NCBI GenBank assembly: GCA_021781415.1
Contig: JAJXWW010000052.1
Coordinates: forward strand, 40,466-104,465
DNA: 64,000 bases
Reading direction: 5' to 3'
From: Planctomycetota bacterium
GTDB lineage: Bacteria > Planctomycetota > Planctomycetia > Gemmatales > Gemmataceae
This document shows positions 18,123-26,732 of the stretch, in pieces. The first letter of the stretch is position 1; the number at the start of each line of letters is the position of its first letter. The translations under genes and the position numbers were made by a program. Below the pieces are notes generated by a model. That model made no database searches. It had not been told where the DNA came from and worked only from the letters and a program-made list of their open reading frames with translations.

Positions 18123-18536
18123 TCATTTGGACGCGGCGGTGAAACCTTCTTTGAGCAGAGCCATGAAACCGGATTTGAGCGGGCGAACGTCGTAGCCGTT
18201 CTTCTTCAAAATGTCTGCGGCAGCAAGGCAGCGACGACCGGAAGCACAATGGCAATAGATGATTTTGCCCTTGGGCAGCACGCGCGCCAAATCGTCGGCT
18301 TTTGCATTGCGCAACGAACTGAGTGCAAGGAACTTGGCGTCGCGGAGATGGCCGTCGTCCCATTCGGCTTTTTCGCGGACATCGAGCAACACCGCTTTAT
18401 TGTCGGCGACGGCTTTCTTAATCGTCTCCGTCGAGTCTTTGGTATGTTCGGCGGCCAAACCGGGGACCGCGGCGCAGCCGATACCCAGCACCGTCAACAG
18501 ACCGCACAACCATCGCGTCGAAATCAAACCTTTCAT
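18123..18536 (-). CDS. exported single-domain rhodanese
   Basis: A 137-aa protein from ATG 18536, preceded by an AGGAGGAGG ribosome site. A signal peptide spans residues 1-29 (CGLLTVLGIGCAAVPGLAAE). The rhodanese domain follows: VLLDVREKAEWDDGHLRDAK, then the active loop with persulfide Cys97 in CHCASGRRCLAAA. The extra nearby cysteines C95 and C103 could form disulfides or pass on sulfur. Predicted to bind or transfer sulfane sulfur in the periplasm. It is third in the ArsR-led operon and 77 bp after the upstream rhodanese. Confidence 0.9.
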   Translation of the reverse strand: MKGLISTRWLCGLLTVLGIGCAAVPGLAAEHTKDSTETIKKAVADNKAVLLDVREKAEWDDGHLRDAKFLALSSLRNAKADDLARVLPKGKIIYCHCASGRRCLAAADILKKNGYDVRPLKSGFMALLKEGFTAASK

Positions 18537-18613
18537 CGAATCCTCCTCCTCAATTGAGCTGCCCAGGCCGACACCCGCGTCCGGCAGATTCGGGCAACGT
18601 CTTCGTTCGGGTT

Positions 18614-19213
18614 TCATGGACCAACCGCGACCGGGTTTGCGCACGGCGCGCATTGCGAGTCGGGGATCGGGGCGTTGGTTCGCGGCGCTCGATTCCACGG
18701 CATGTACGACAACATCATCCCCATGGCGCAGGAGTCGGTTATTCCCGAATACAACACGCCCAGACCCACCGCCCCCGCCAACAACAGAAAGATCGAATGC
18801 ACCCACCATGCGAGAACCGATCCCAAAACCACCAAGATTCCAATGGAGATGCGCACCTGTCGCTCAATCGAGATCGCCTTCTTGCCGCGCACCACCGGCA
18901 GACCGCACTCGGCCCAGGCAAGCGTGCCGCCTTCCACATTGACGACTTTCACGATCCCCGATGCCAACAATTTTTCGCACGCTTGCTTGCCGCGCATGCC
19001 CGAACGGCAAATAACGTAGATCGGTTCCTCGGCGCGTCCCGCTCGTTCGCGGATCAAGACGGCGGGATCGAGGTCGCTCAAGGGTATGTTCCGAGCGAAA
19101 GGAACGTGCATCTCGCGGAACTCGGCGGGAGTGCGAACGTCGATCAATTCGACGTTCTTGCCGCTGCCGCGCAGCCGTTCGAGTTCGCGCGATCGGATGA
19201 CGACAACTTCCAT
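18614..19213 (-). CDS. membrane-anchored rhodanese with DUF2892-type tail (YgaP-like)
   Basis: A 199-aa protein from ATG 19213. The rhodanese domain is about residues 5-112: VELIDVRTPAEFREMHVPFA, persulfide Cys69 in YVICRSGMRGKQAC, GGTLAWAECGLPV. About residues 115-165 hold two hydrophobic helices (ISIGILVVLGSVLAWWV, IFLLLAGAVGLGVLYSGITD) and a late cysteine (ITDSCAMGMML), the arrangement of the DUF2892 domain and of E. coli YgaP. It probably works at the inner membrane, handing sulfane sulfur on. It lies 61 bp after the arsR-type gene, so the same promoter should control it. Confidence 0.9.
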   Translation of the reverse strand: MEVVVIRSRELERLRGSGKNVELIDVRTPAEFREMHVPFARNIPLSDLDPAVLIRERAGRAEEPIYVICRSGMRGKQACEKLLASGIVKVVNVEGGTLAWAECGLPVVRGKKAISIERQVRISIGILVVLGSVLAWWVHSIFLLLAGAVGLGVLYSGITDSCAMGMMLSYMPWNRAPRTNAPIPDSQCAPCANPVAVGP

Positions 19214-19274
19214 GTGTTGATCTCCAAAAAAAATCGAGGGCGAAGCATGAGACTGGACTCATGGGGCGAGAGGC

Positions 19275-19598
19275 TTATTCGCTCTCGGAATCCGCGAACC
19301 GCTCGCGGATGCAGGATAGGAAGCCGTTGAGGCACGGTTCCGTGATGGCGTAGTAAATGTTGCGCCCCTCGCGTTGAGGAGCGAGCATCCCACAGCGCTG
19401 CATCAAACGCAAATGGCTGGAGGCGATGTTGCTGGGCACGCCGCACGCCTCGGCTATCTCGCCGACGGTGTAGCGATCCGTCATCAACATTTCGACGATG
19501 CGCAGCCGATGCGGATGGGCGAGCGTTTTCAAACACTCCGCCGCCCGTGTCAGACAAGACAGTTCGATCCAATCGGGCTTCAATGTCTTCGTCGTCAT
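19275..19598 (-). CDS. ArsR/SmtB-family transcriptional repressor, probably sulfane-sulfur responsive
   Basis: A 107-aa protein from ATG 19598 with GAGGAG upstream. Winged-helix motif: LKTLAHPHRLRIVEMLMTDR, then VGEIAEACGVPSNIASSHLR as the recognition helix, then REGRNIYYAITEPCL for the wing. It has six cysteines (15, 22, 52, 69, 89, 96) and no clear metal-binding set. BigR/SqrR/YgaV regulators of the ArsR family sense persulfides through two cysteines; the rhodanese genes downstream make the same role likely here, but which cysteines react is inference. It heads the operon and its own promoter carries a palindrome. Confidence 0.9.
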   Translation of the reverse strand: MTTKTLKPDWIELSCLTRAAECLKTLAHPHRLRIVEMLMTDRYTVGEIAEACGVPSNIASSHLRLMQRCGMLAPQREGRNIYYAITEPCLNGFLSCIRERFADSESE

Positions 19599-19617
19599 GT
19601 TTTGCTCCTCTTTCTAA

Positions 19618-19645
19618 AATATATCTCGACATCTCGACATGTCAA
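19618..19645 (-). promoter_or_regulatory. sigma70-type promoter of the arsR-rhodanese operon
   Basis: Minus strand: TTGACA (19640-19645), 16-bp spacer, TATATT (19618-19623), ending 20 bp before the ATG. The -35 is consensus and the -10 matches 5 of 6. It is the best promoter seen in the window. Confidence 0.7.
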
Positions 19646-19648
19646 GAT
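19631..19648. promoter_or_regulatory. 18-bp operator-like palindrome over the -35 element
   Basis: ATCTCGACATGTCAAGAT reads the same on both strands except for one mismatched pair, with the perfect core GACATGTC. A further half-site TCTCGAC lies at 19624-19630. It covers the -35 box of the arsR promoter, so a bound ArsR dimer would block RNA polymerase. Binding itself is inferred. Confidence 0.65.
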
Positions 19649-19837
19649 TAAGATAACATTGGACGATGTTTCGGATGGAGCGATACTTCGATTGGCGTCG
19701 AGCGAGCGAGTGGGGAGGGAATAGGCGGGCTACGACCGAAAAGAGCGATTTTGTCAATTGAACGAGTCGATAGGTCGATTTTTGAGGAAGAGCCGGAGTC
19801 TAGGTTTGAGATGTCGTTCGTGCAAGGAGAGCGAAAG

Positions 19838-21229
19838 ATGAAAAGATGCGGAAAGAAAATGGATTGCAGAGAATGGGCGCTCTTCCTTTGCCTGTTTTGC
19901 ATCGCCGCAGATTCATCCGCCAAGGACGAACTACCGTCGCCGCGAGCGGAGAACGAGCCTGCACCCGAATTGAACCTGATGCAAACCATCGACTTGGCGT
20001 TTCGGTCGAATCCCGATTTGCGCGCGGCGCGCGAGCGGGTGCGCATTGCCGACGCCCTCATCGCTAGCGCTCGCGCCGAGTTTTATCCCAAACTGGGCGT
20101 ATCCGAGAACTTCGTCGAGACGAATACACCCGCGAATGTTTTTATGTATCTTTTGAATCAAGGCCGATTCAGCTTCAACCGCGACTTCAATCATCCCGGA
20201 TTCATCGATAACTTCTTGACGCAAACGTCGGTCGATCAACCGCTGTATGCAGGCGGGCGGTTGCGCTCGCGCCGACAAGCGGCGGAATCGGAGCAACTGG
20301 CCAGCAAGTATTCGCTCCGCGCCGCCCAGAACGAATTGGTGTTCCACGTCGCCGAGGCGTATTATCGCCTCATCCAAGCGCGCAACTTGGCACAGGTGCG
20401 TCAAGCTACGGTGGATTTGGTTCAGCGCCAATTGCAAGTGGTTCAGACGCGCTTCAAAGCCGGAACGGCGGTGCGCTCGGACGTTTTGTCGTTGGAAGTG
20501 CGCATGGCCGAGGCGCGCGAGGCACTCATCACGGCGACGAATCAGCTCGAATTATCGTGGGCGATCCTGGAGAACGTCATGGGCGCGCGTCTGCCGCGCA
20601 TGAATCTGCCCTCGCGTCTGCCGCCCGCGCCGTGGACGGACCACATCGACAATGTGGAGAACGCTGTCGCTCAAGCGGTTCGCCAACGGCCGGAAGTCGG
20701 GGCGATGAATGGCCAACGCCAAGCCGCTGTCGCCAACATCGAGGCGGCGCGGGCCGGCAATCGTCCGTCGGTCAATCTCTTCGGCAATTACTCTCTGTGG
20801 TCTCCGAATTTGTACAACGGCACGAATAATCTGTTCGTCGGCTTGGGGGCGAGTTTGAATCTTTTCGATGGCGGCCGGACCCGCAGCGCGGTGCAGGCGG
20901 CTCAGGCTCGCGTTGCCGAGTTGGCCGCCAAGCAGGAGCGGTTGCTTTTGGACATCGAATTGGAAGTGCGCCGCGCCTATCTGGCGCTCTCTGACGCACA
21001 AGGGCGCTTTCAAGTAACCGAACAAGCCGTGGCGCAAGCGGCGGAGAGTTATCGGGAGATCGGCGTTCGCTACGAGGGGCAAGCGGCTACCATCACCCAG
21101 TTCATCGACGCGCAGTCGGCTCTGACCTCCGCCGAGGTGCGGCGAACCACGGCGCAAGCCGACGTCGAAATATCGCGGGCCAATCTCGAACGGGCCGTGG
21201 GCCGCGTCGCCGAGGTGCTGGGTAAGTGA
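19838..21229 (+). CDS. TolC-family outer membrane efflux protein
   Basis: I chose ATG 19838 (MKRCGKKMDCREWALFLCLF), with AAGGAGAG 7 nt upstream; the frame is open to 19751. The 463-aa product has a signal peptide to about residue 28 and the two repeated outer-membrane-efflux (OEP) halves: TIDLAFRSNPDLRAARERV... with QTSVDQPLYAGGRLRS in the first half, and AVAQAVRQRPEVGAM... with GASLNLFDGGRTRSAV in the second. It forms a trimeric channel for an inner-membrane pump. The membrane-fusion and RND genes follow directly, giving a complete tripartite pump. Confidence 0.93.
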   Translation: MKRCGKKMDCREWALFLCLFCIAADSSAKDELPSPRAENEPAPELNLMQTIDLAFRSNPDLRAARERVRIADALIASARAEFYPKLGVSENFVETNTPANVFMYLLNQGRFSFNRDFNHPGFIDNFLTQTSVDQPLYAGGRLRSRRQAAESEQLASKYSLRAAQNELVFHVAEAYYRLIQARNLAQVRQATVDLVQRQLQVVQTRFKAGTAVRSDVLSLEVRMAEAREALITATNQLELSWAILENVMGARLPRMNLPSRLPPAPWTDHIDNVENAVAQAVRQRPEVGAMNGQRQAAVANIEAARAGNRPSVNLFGNYSLWSPNLYNGTNNLFVGLGASLNLFDGGRTRSAVQAAQARVAELAAKQERLLLDIELEVRRAYLALSDAQGRFQVTEQAVAQAAESYREIGVRYEGQAATITQFIDAQSALTSAEVRRTTAQADVEISRANLERAVGRVAEVLGK

Positions 21230-21271
21230 GTTAAATGCGATCTTCTATTGCACCAAAAGAGGAGTCGTGCC

Positions 21272-22399
21272 ATGTCGGGATTGCTCGCGTCCGCGCGCCG
21301 GATACTCGGTCGCGTCTTGCTCATCGTCGTTAGTCTGGCCCTTCTGGTGGCCGTCATCGGTTGGATGTCGGGTTGGTATCATACCAAGATTCAACCCGGC
21401 GAGGTCGAGGAAACGCGGCGTCAACTCGCTCCAGGGCAGACAATCGCTCGCGCCCGCACGCTGACGACGCCGCAAACCGTCGATGCGGTCGGTTCCATCG
21501 AGCCGTACCATAAGGCGCTCGTCGCCAGTCAAGTGATGGCCGTCATCCATCGCGTTTTCGTCCGCGCCGGTCAAAGCGTTACCGAGGGGCAAGTGTTGGT
21601 GGAGCTGGACGACCGCGAACTCCAGGCACAACTGCGCGAGGCCGAGGCGGCCATCGCAGCCAGCGATGCCGACCTGAACCTGCGCAAACGCGAAGTCGAT
21701 CGCTATAAGACGATGTTGGCCGGCAATGCCGTCACCAAGGAGCAATTCGATACCGTCCAGGGCGCTTACGAAGTATCCGTGGCCCAACAGCGCCGCGCCA
21801 AGGAGCAATTTCAGCGCGTCAAAACCATGCTCAGCTACACGCGCATTCTCGCGCAAGCTCCCGCGCTGGTCACCGACCGCTTCGTCGATCCGGGCGACCT
21901 CGCCGCGCCCGGCAAGCCACTCTTGGCTTTGCACGACCCTAAACAACTCGAATTGCACGCCAGCGTGCCGGAAAAGCTGGCGCGCGGCATGCGTCCCGGA
22001 TTGATCCTCGACGTTCGGATCGAGTCGGCATCGCTCGATCTCAAGGGTACGCTCCGCGAGATTGTGCCCCAGGTCCAAGCCGGCTCGCGGTCGATGTTGA
22101 TGAAGATTCAACTGCCACCCGATAAGAGCGGCGACCTATACGTCGGCATGTTCGGTCGCGTCTACTTGCCTCTGGGACAGAGCGAACGTCTCGTCGTGCC
22201 AGCGGCGGCGGTGCGCGAGGTCGGCCAGCTGCAACTCGTCGATGTAGTGCGGCCCGAGAAAGATTTGGAACGTCGGTTCGTGCTGACGGGCCGGCGTTTC
22301 GGCGACGATCTGGAGATCTTATCCGGACTTTCGACCGGCGAGACGGTGGCGCTGGCGGAGCCAGCCAAGGCTTCGCCTCGGAAGACGAACGGCCAATAG
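21272..22399 (+). CDS. RND-pump periplasmic adaptor (membrane fusion protein, HlyD/AcrA-like)
   Basis: A 375-aa protein. ATG 21272 has GAGGAG 7 nt upstream and is preferred over an in-frame TTG at 21248. It has an N-terminal membrane anchor (about residues 13-33, GRVLLIVVSLALLVAVIGW) and a lipoyl half-domain (VMAVIHRVFVRAGQSVTEGQ, VLVELDDRELQAQL). A short coiled hairpin with AEAAIAASDADLNLRKREVD follows, then the second lipoyl part (FVDPGDLAAPGKPLLAL), beta-barrel and membrane-proximal domains. It bridges the RND pump and the TolC-type channel. It lies 42 bp after the TolC gene and 52 bp before the RND gene. Confidence 0.93.
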   Translation: MSGLLASARRILGRVLLIVVSLALLVAVIGWMSGWYHTKIQPGEVEETRRQLAPGQTIARARTLTTPQTVDAVGSIEPYHKALVASQVMAVIHRVFVRAGQSVTEGQVLVELDDRELQAQLREAEAAIAASDADLNLRKREVDRYKTMLAGNAVTKEQFDTVQGAYEVSVAQQRRAKEQFQRVKTMLSYTRILAQAPALVTDRFVDPGDLAAPGKPLLALHDPKQLELHASVPEKLARGMRPGLILDVRIESASLDLKGTLREIVPQVQAGSRSMLMKIQLPPDKSGDLYVGMFGRVYLPLGQSERLVVPAAAVREVGQLQLVDVVRPEKDLERRFVLTGRRFGDDLEILSGLSTGETVALAEPAKASPRKTNGQ

Positions 22400-22451
22400 C
22401 AAGCCAGCGTTCTCCCGGCGGTATTTTCCTTTATCCAGAAGAGTATCTCCC

Positions 22452-25400
22452 ATGACCACGGCGTCGGATCACCATTGGGTTTCTCGCATCGTCGAAGTCT
22501 TCCTGCGCGGCAATCTCTCGGTCTTGATGATTATCGTTTCGATGATCGCCGGAGGTGTCGCGCTGTGGCTGACGCCGCGCCAGGAAGATCCGCAAATCGT
22601 TGTGCCCGTCGCCGACGTTCTGGTCCGCATGCCCGGCGCGAGTGCCGAAGAGGTGGAGAAACTGGTTTCCACGCGGTTGGAACGCTATCTCTGTCAAATC
22701 GACGGTGTTGAATACGTTTATTCGATGTCGTTTCCCGGCCAGGCCATTGTGACGGTTCGCTTTTACGTCGGTCGAGATCGCGAAAAGAGTCTGGTCGATT
22801 TGTACAACAAGATCGCCATGAACACCGACATCGTGCCTCCGGGCGTGACGGGATGGGTGGTCAAGCCCGTGGAGATCGACGACGTACCAATCGTCAACGT
22901 GACGCTGTGGAGCGAAACTTCCAGCGATTTCGAGCTGCGGCGCGTGGCCGAGCAGGTGGAATTGGCGCTGCAATCGGTCCCGGATACGTCTCGAACGGAG
23001 GTGGTGGGCGGGCGGGCGCGGCAAATCTCGCTCCATCTCGACGCCGAAAAAATGGCCGCGCATCAAGTGACGGCCCTGGAGGTTTCCAAAGTCCTTCAGG
23101 GAGCAAACGCCAATCTCCCCGCCGGAGCCTTCAGCCGCGACAACCGCGACGCGGTCGTGGAGAGCGGACCCTATTTCAGGGATATAAAGGAAATAGAGAG
23201 TCTTGTTATAGGCGTATTTTCCGGTCGGCCCGTCTATCTGCGCGACGTGGCGACGATCCGCGACGGTCCCTCCGAGAGTACGAACTACACGAGAATCTTC
23301 TTCGGCGCGGAGGCGAACCGTCGGCGCGAGACGCCGGGTGAGGCAACGGATCGTCCCGCCGTCACGGTGGCGGTGGCCAAGCGGCGCGGCACCAATGCCG
23401 TGTGGGTGGCCGAGGGCATCGAGAAGAAGCTCGACGACCTGCGCCGCGATTTCATCCCCAGCGACGTTCACCTCCTCACGTCGCGCAACTACGGCGAAAC
23501 CGCGAACGAGAAGGTCAACGAACTGGTCCGCGAGTTGGGGCTGGCCGTACTCATCGTCGTCGGTCTGGTCGGACTGTCGCTGGGCTGGCGCGAGTCGATC
23601 ATCGTGGTGACGGCCGTGCCTCTGACCTTCGCTCTTACCTTGCTCGTCAACTATTTGGCCGGATACTCGATCAACCGCGTCACTCTCTTCGCCCTGATTC
23701 TGTCGTTGGGGCTTGTGGTCGATGATCCGATCGTGGATGTCGAAAATGTGTTCCGGCATCTGTTGATGGGCCACGAGTCGCCGCGCAAGGCCGTTCTCAC
23801 CGCCGTCAACGAAGTGCGACCGCCCATCATCGTTGCCACGCTGGTCGTCATCATTTCCTTTTTGCCGATGTATTTCATCACCGGCATGATGGGACCGTAC
23901 ATGCGCCCGATGGCCCTCAACGTGCCCGTGGCCATGCTGATGTCGATGGTCGTTTCCTTCACCATCACCCCCTGGCTGTCCTATCACGTTCTCAAGGGAG
24001 TTCGCGGACATGCCGAGACACAATTTGTCCTCGAACGCACCTGGACTTATCGCATCTATCGCGCCCTGATCGACCCGTTCTTGAACCATCGCTGGCTGGC
24101 TTGGCTGCTCGTTTTCGGCATGATCGTGCTGCTGATTCTCTCGTCTCTCCTCCCCTTAACGGGGCGAGTGCCCTTGAAGATGTTGCCGTTCGACAACAAG
24201 AACGAATTTCAGATCGTCGTGGACATGCCGCGCGGCACGACGCTGGAGACTACCGATGCCACCCTACGCGAGTTGGCCGCCTACGTTTGCCAAGCCACTG
24301 AAACGACGAACGTGCTGACCTACGCCGGCGTCGCTTCGCCGATCGATTTTAACGGCATGGTCCGCCACTACTACTTGCGTCAACAGCCGCATCAGGGCGA
24401 TATTCGCGTGATGTTGGCTTCCAAGGAAGATCGAACCCATCAGAGCCATCAGATTACGCTTCGCCTGCGTCCTGGACTGGAACAGATCGCGCAGCGGCGC
24501 GGGGCGAATATCAAATTGGTCGAAATGCCTCCCGGCCCGCCCGTATTCGCCACGCTGGTAGCCGAAGTCTATGGCGAAAGCGAATCGAGTTACGACCAGC
24601 TTGTCGCCGCCGCCAAGCATGTGCGCCGTTTGTTCGAGAGCGAAAAAGGGATGGTGGATATCGATGATACGGTGGAGGCCGAACAGTCCAAGTATGAGTT
24701 CGTCGTCGATAAGGAAAAGGCCTCTCTCAATGGCATTAGCGCGGAGACGATCGCGGCGACGATGCGAACGGCACTGCAAGGGGAACGACCGGGCGATTCC
24801 TCCTCGGGCGTACTGCATCAACCGCAAGAGTTGAATCCGCTGAGCATCGTCCTTCGCTTTCCGCGGCCACAGCGCTCCACGCTCGTCGATTTGAACCGCA
24901 TCAGCGTCAAAGGGGCGAACGGTCAACTCGTGCAACTCGGCGAGTTGGGGCAATTCCGGCAAGGGAATCAAGACCACACGATCTACCACAAGAATCTTCG
25001 CCGCGTGGTCTACGTTTTCGGCGACACGGCTGGGCTTCCGCCGCCGGAAGCCGTCCTCAGCCTCCAATCGCGCCTGGCCAAGGAGCCGCCCCCCGCCGGA
25101 ACCCTCGTCGATTGGCGCGGCGAGGGAGAGTGGAAGGTCACGCTCGATGTGTTCCGCGATCTCGGTCTTGCCTATGGCGGGGCGGTATTGGGCATTTATA
25201 TTCTTCTGGTATGGCAGACCGGCAGCTATACCATGCCGCTGGTGCGCATGATCTCGATTCCGCTGACGATCATCGGCATCATGCCCGGTTTTTGGCTGCT
25301 GAACGTGTTGTGGAATCGGCCCATCGGCGGTTATCCCGATCCGGTCTTCTTCACGGCCACGGCCATGATTGGCATGATCGCCCTGGCCGGCATCGCCGAC

Positions 25401-25706
25401 CGTAACGCCATTTTGCTGATCGACTTCATTCACCATGTCCTCCAGCGCGGAGACGATCTCCGCCGCGCTCTGATTGAAAGCGGCGCGGTGCGCTTCCGTC
25501 CGATCTTTCTGACGGCGGGCGCGGCCATGCTCGGCGCGTGGCCGATCACGCTCGATCCGGTATTTTCGGGACTCGCCTGGTCGTTGATATTCGGCCTCGT
25601 CGTATCGACGGCGTTCACGCTGGTGCTGGTACCGGTGGTCTATTGGCTGCTGTACGAGCGCGTCCCCGGACACGGCATCGGAACCGAGGACGAGTCGGCG
25701 GAGTGA
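22452..25706 (+). CDS. RND-family efflux transporter (AcrB/MdtB-like)
   Basis: A 1084-aa inner-membrane protein with two repeated halves, each of a leading helix, a large periplasmic loop and a helix bundle. The first half begins VFLRGNLSVLMIIVSMIAGG. The helix-4 proton-relay region reads SLGLVVDDPIVDVENVFRHL, with the paired Asp residues typical of H+-driven RND pumps, and the matching region in the second half carries GIADRNAILLIDFIHH. PPGVTGWVVKPVEIDDVPIV resembles the pore-domain start of efflux (HAE1) members. No metal-binding Met triad is evident, so organic compounds are more likely substrates than Cu/Ag. It completes the TolC-MFP-RND operon. Confidence 0.95.
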   Translation: MTTASDHHWVSRIVEVFLRGNLSVLMIIVSMIAGGVALWLTPRQEDPQIVVPVADVLVRMPGASAEEVEKLVSTRLERYLCQIDGVEYVYSMSFPGQAIVTVRFYVGRDREKSLVDLYNKIAMNTDIVPPGVTGWVVKPVEIDDVPIVNVTLWSETSSDFELRRVAEQVELALQSVPDTSRTEVVGGRARQISLHLDAEKMAAHQVTALEVSKVLQGANANLPAGAFSRDNRDAVVESGPYFRDIKEIESLVIGVFSGRPVYLRDVATIRDGPSESTNYTRIFFGAEANRRRETPGEATDRPAVTVAVAKRRGTNAVWVAEGIEKKLDDLRRDFIPSDVHLLTSRNYGETANEKVNELVRELGLAVLIVVGLVGLSLGWRESIIVVTAVPLTFALTLLVNYLAGYSINRVTLFALILSLGLVVDDPIVDVENVFRHLLMGHESPRKAVLTAVNEVRPPIIVATLVVIISFLPMYFITGMMGPYMRPMALNVPVAMLMSMVVSFTITPWLSYHVLKGVRGHAETQFVLERTWTYRIYRALIDPFLNHRWLAWLLVFGMIVLLILSSLLPLTGRVPLKMLPFDNKNEFQIVVDMPRGTTLETTDATLRELAAYVCQATETTNVLTYAGVASPIDFNGMVRHYYLRQQPHQGDIRVMLASKEDRTHQSHQITLRLRPGLEQIAQRRGANIKLVEMPPGPPVFATLVAEVYGESESSYDQLVAAAKHVRRLFESEKGMVDIDDTVEAEQSKYEFVVDKEKASLNGISAETIAATMRTALQGERPGDSSSGVLHQPQELNPLSIVLRFPRPQRSTLVDLNRISVKGANGQLVQLGELGQFRQGNQDHTIYHKNLRRVVYVFGDTAGLPPPEAVLSLQSRLAKEPPPAGTLVDWRGEGEWKVTLDVFRDLGLAYGGAVLGIYILLVWQTGSYTMPLVRMISIPLTIIGIMPGFWLLNVLWNRPIGGYPDPVFFTATAMIGMIALAGIADRNAILLIDFIHHVLQRGDDLRRALIESGAVRFRPIFLTAGAAMLGAWPITLDPVFSGLAWSLIFGLVVSTAFTLVLVPVVYWLLYERVPGHGIGTEDESAE

Positions 25707-25847
25707 TGGGACGCTCGGCGCTCGCAAACGGGCGCGTGGATGCCGGATACGAAGCCGAAAATTGCAAAGCGCCCTTGCCTCTCGCCTTCCCGCGCCGCAA
25801 CATGGCACGAACGGCCCGTTCACACCCATGCGATTGGCGAGGACATC

Positions 25848-26711
25848 ATGCGACTGGCAACCATACAAACGCCCTCTGGCCCACGAGCCGCTCTGCTTCA
25901 GGACGAGCAATATATCGACCTGCACGCATCGCGGCCGGATTTGCCCTTGAGCGTCAAGGAACTGCTCGGCGGCGGCGCGAACATGCTTCGCCGCGCTGCC
26001 GAGGCCGCGGCGCGGCCCGATGCCGTGCGGTATTCGGCAGCGTCGGTAAAGCTATTAGCGCCTATTCCCGATCCACAAAAAGTGATTTGTATCGGCCTGA
26101 ATTACCGCGACCACGCGGCCGAGAGCGGCGTGCCCATCCCCAAAGAGCCGGTGATATTCAGCAAGTTTGCGACGGCGCTAATTGGCCCCGGCGAGACGAT
26201 CCATCTGCCATCCGTCAGCAATCAGGTCGATTATGAGGCCGAACTGGTACTGGTGGTCGGCAAGAAGGGGAGAAACATACCCGTCGCCGAAGCCAACGAT
26301 TATTTGGCGGGATGCACCGTTGGCCACGATGTCTCGGCGCGCGATTGGCAGCTGCAAAAAGACGGCAAACAGTGGCTCGCCGGGAAAAGTTTCGACACCT
26401 TCGCGCCGATCGGCCCCACGCTCGTCACCCTCGACGAGATCGGCGATCCGCACAATCTGTCCATTCGCTTGCGGCTGAATGGACAGACGATGCAGGACAG
26501 TAATACCCGGCAGATGATCTTCCGTGCCGCCGATCTGATCGCTTATCTTTCGCAAGTGGTGACGTTAGAACCGGGAGATCTCATTTTCACCGGTACCCCG
26601 CCCGGCGTCGGCAACGCGCGAAAGCCACCAGTCTTTCTCAAGCAAGGCGACGTAGTAGAGGTCGAGATCGAGAAGTTGGGCGTGTTGCGCAATCCCGTGG
26701 TACAAGATTGA
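25848..26711 (+). CDS. fumarylacetoacetate hydrolase (FAH) family protein
   Basis: I chose ATG 25848 (MRLATIQTPSGPRAALLQDE) with GAGG 5 nt upstream; the frame is open to 25740. The 287-aa product has the FAH signature: VICIGLNYRDHAAESGVPIP, FSKFATALIGPGETI, YEAELVLVVGKKGRNIPVAE (metal-binding Glu), TVGHDVSARDWQ and LIFTGTPPGVGNARKPPVFL. The family includes acylpyruvases, 2-keto-3-deoxy sugar acid lyases and ureidoglycolate lyase, and the substrate cannot be read. It follows the RND gene by about 140 bp and looks unrelated to efflux. Confidence 0.93.
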   Translation: MRLATIQTPSGPRAALLQDEQYIDLHASRPDLPLSVKELLGGGANMLRRAAEAAARPDAVRYSAASVKLLAPIPDPQKVICIGLNYRDHAAESGVPIPKEPVIFSKFATALIGPGETIHLPSVSNQVDYEAELVLVVGKKGRNIPVAEANDYLAGCTVGHDVSARDWQLQKDGKQWLAGKSFDTFAPIGPTLVTLDEIGDPHNLSIRLRLNGQTMQDSNTRQMIFRAADLIAYLSQVVTLEPGDLIFTGTPPGVGNARKPPVFLKQGDVVEVEIEKLGVLRNPVVQD

Positions 26712-26732
26712 GCGCCCGTCTCCGAACGACGC

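Noticed and set aside
22431..25925. Two long minus-strand frames opposite the RND transporter
   Set aside because: His/Arg/Asp-rich antisense translation, no domain; the RND reading is unambiguous.
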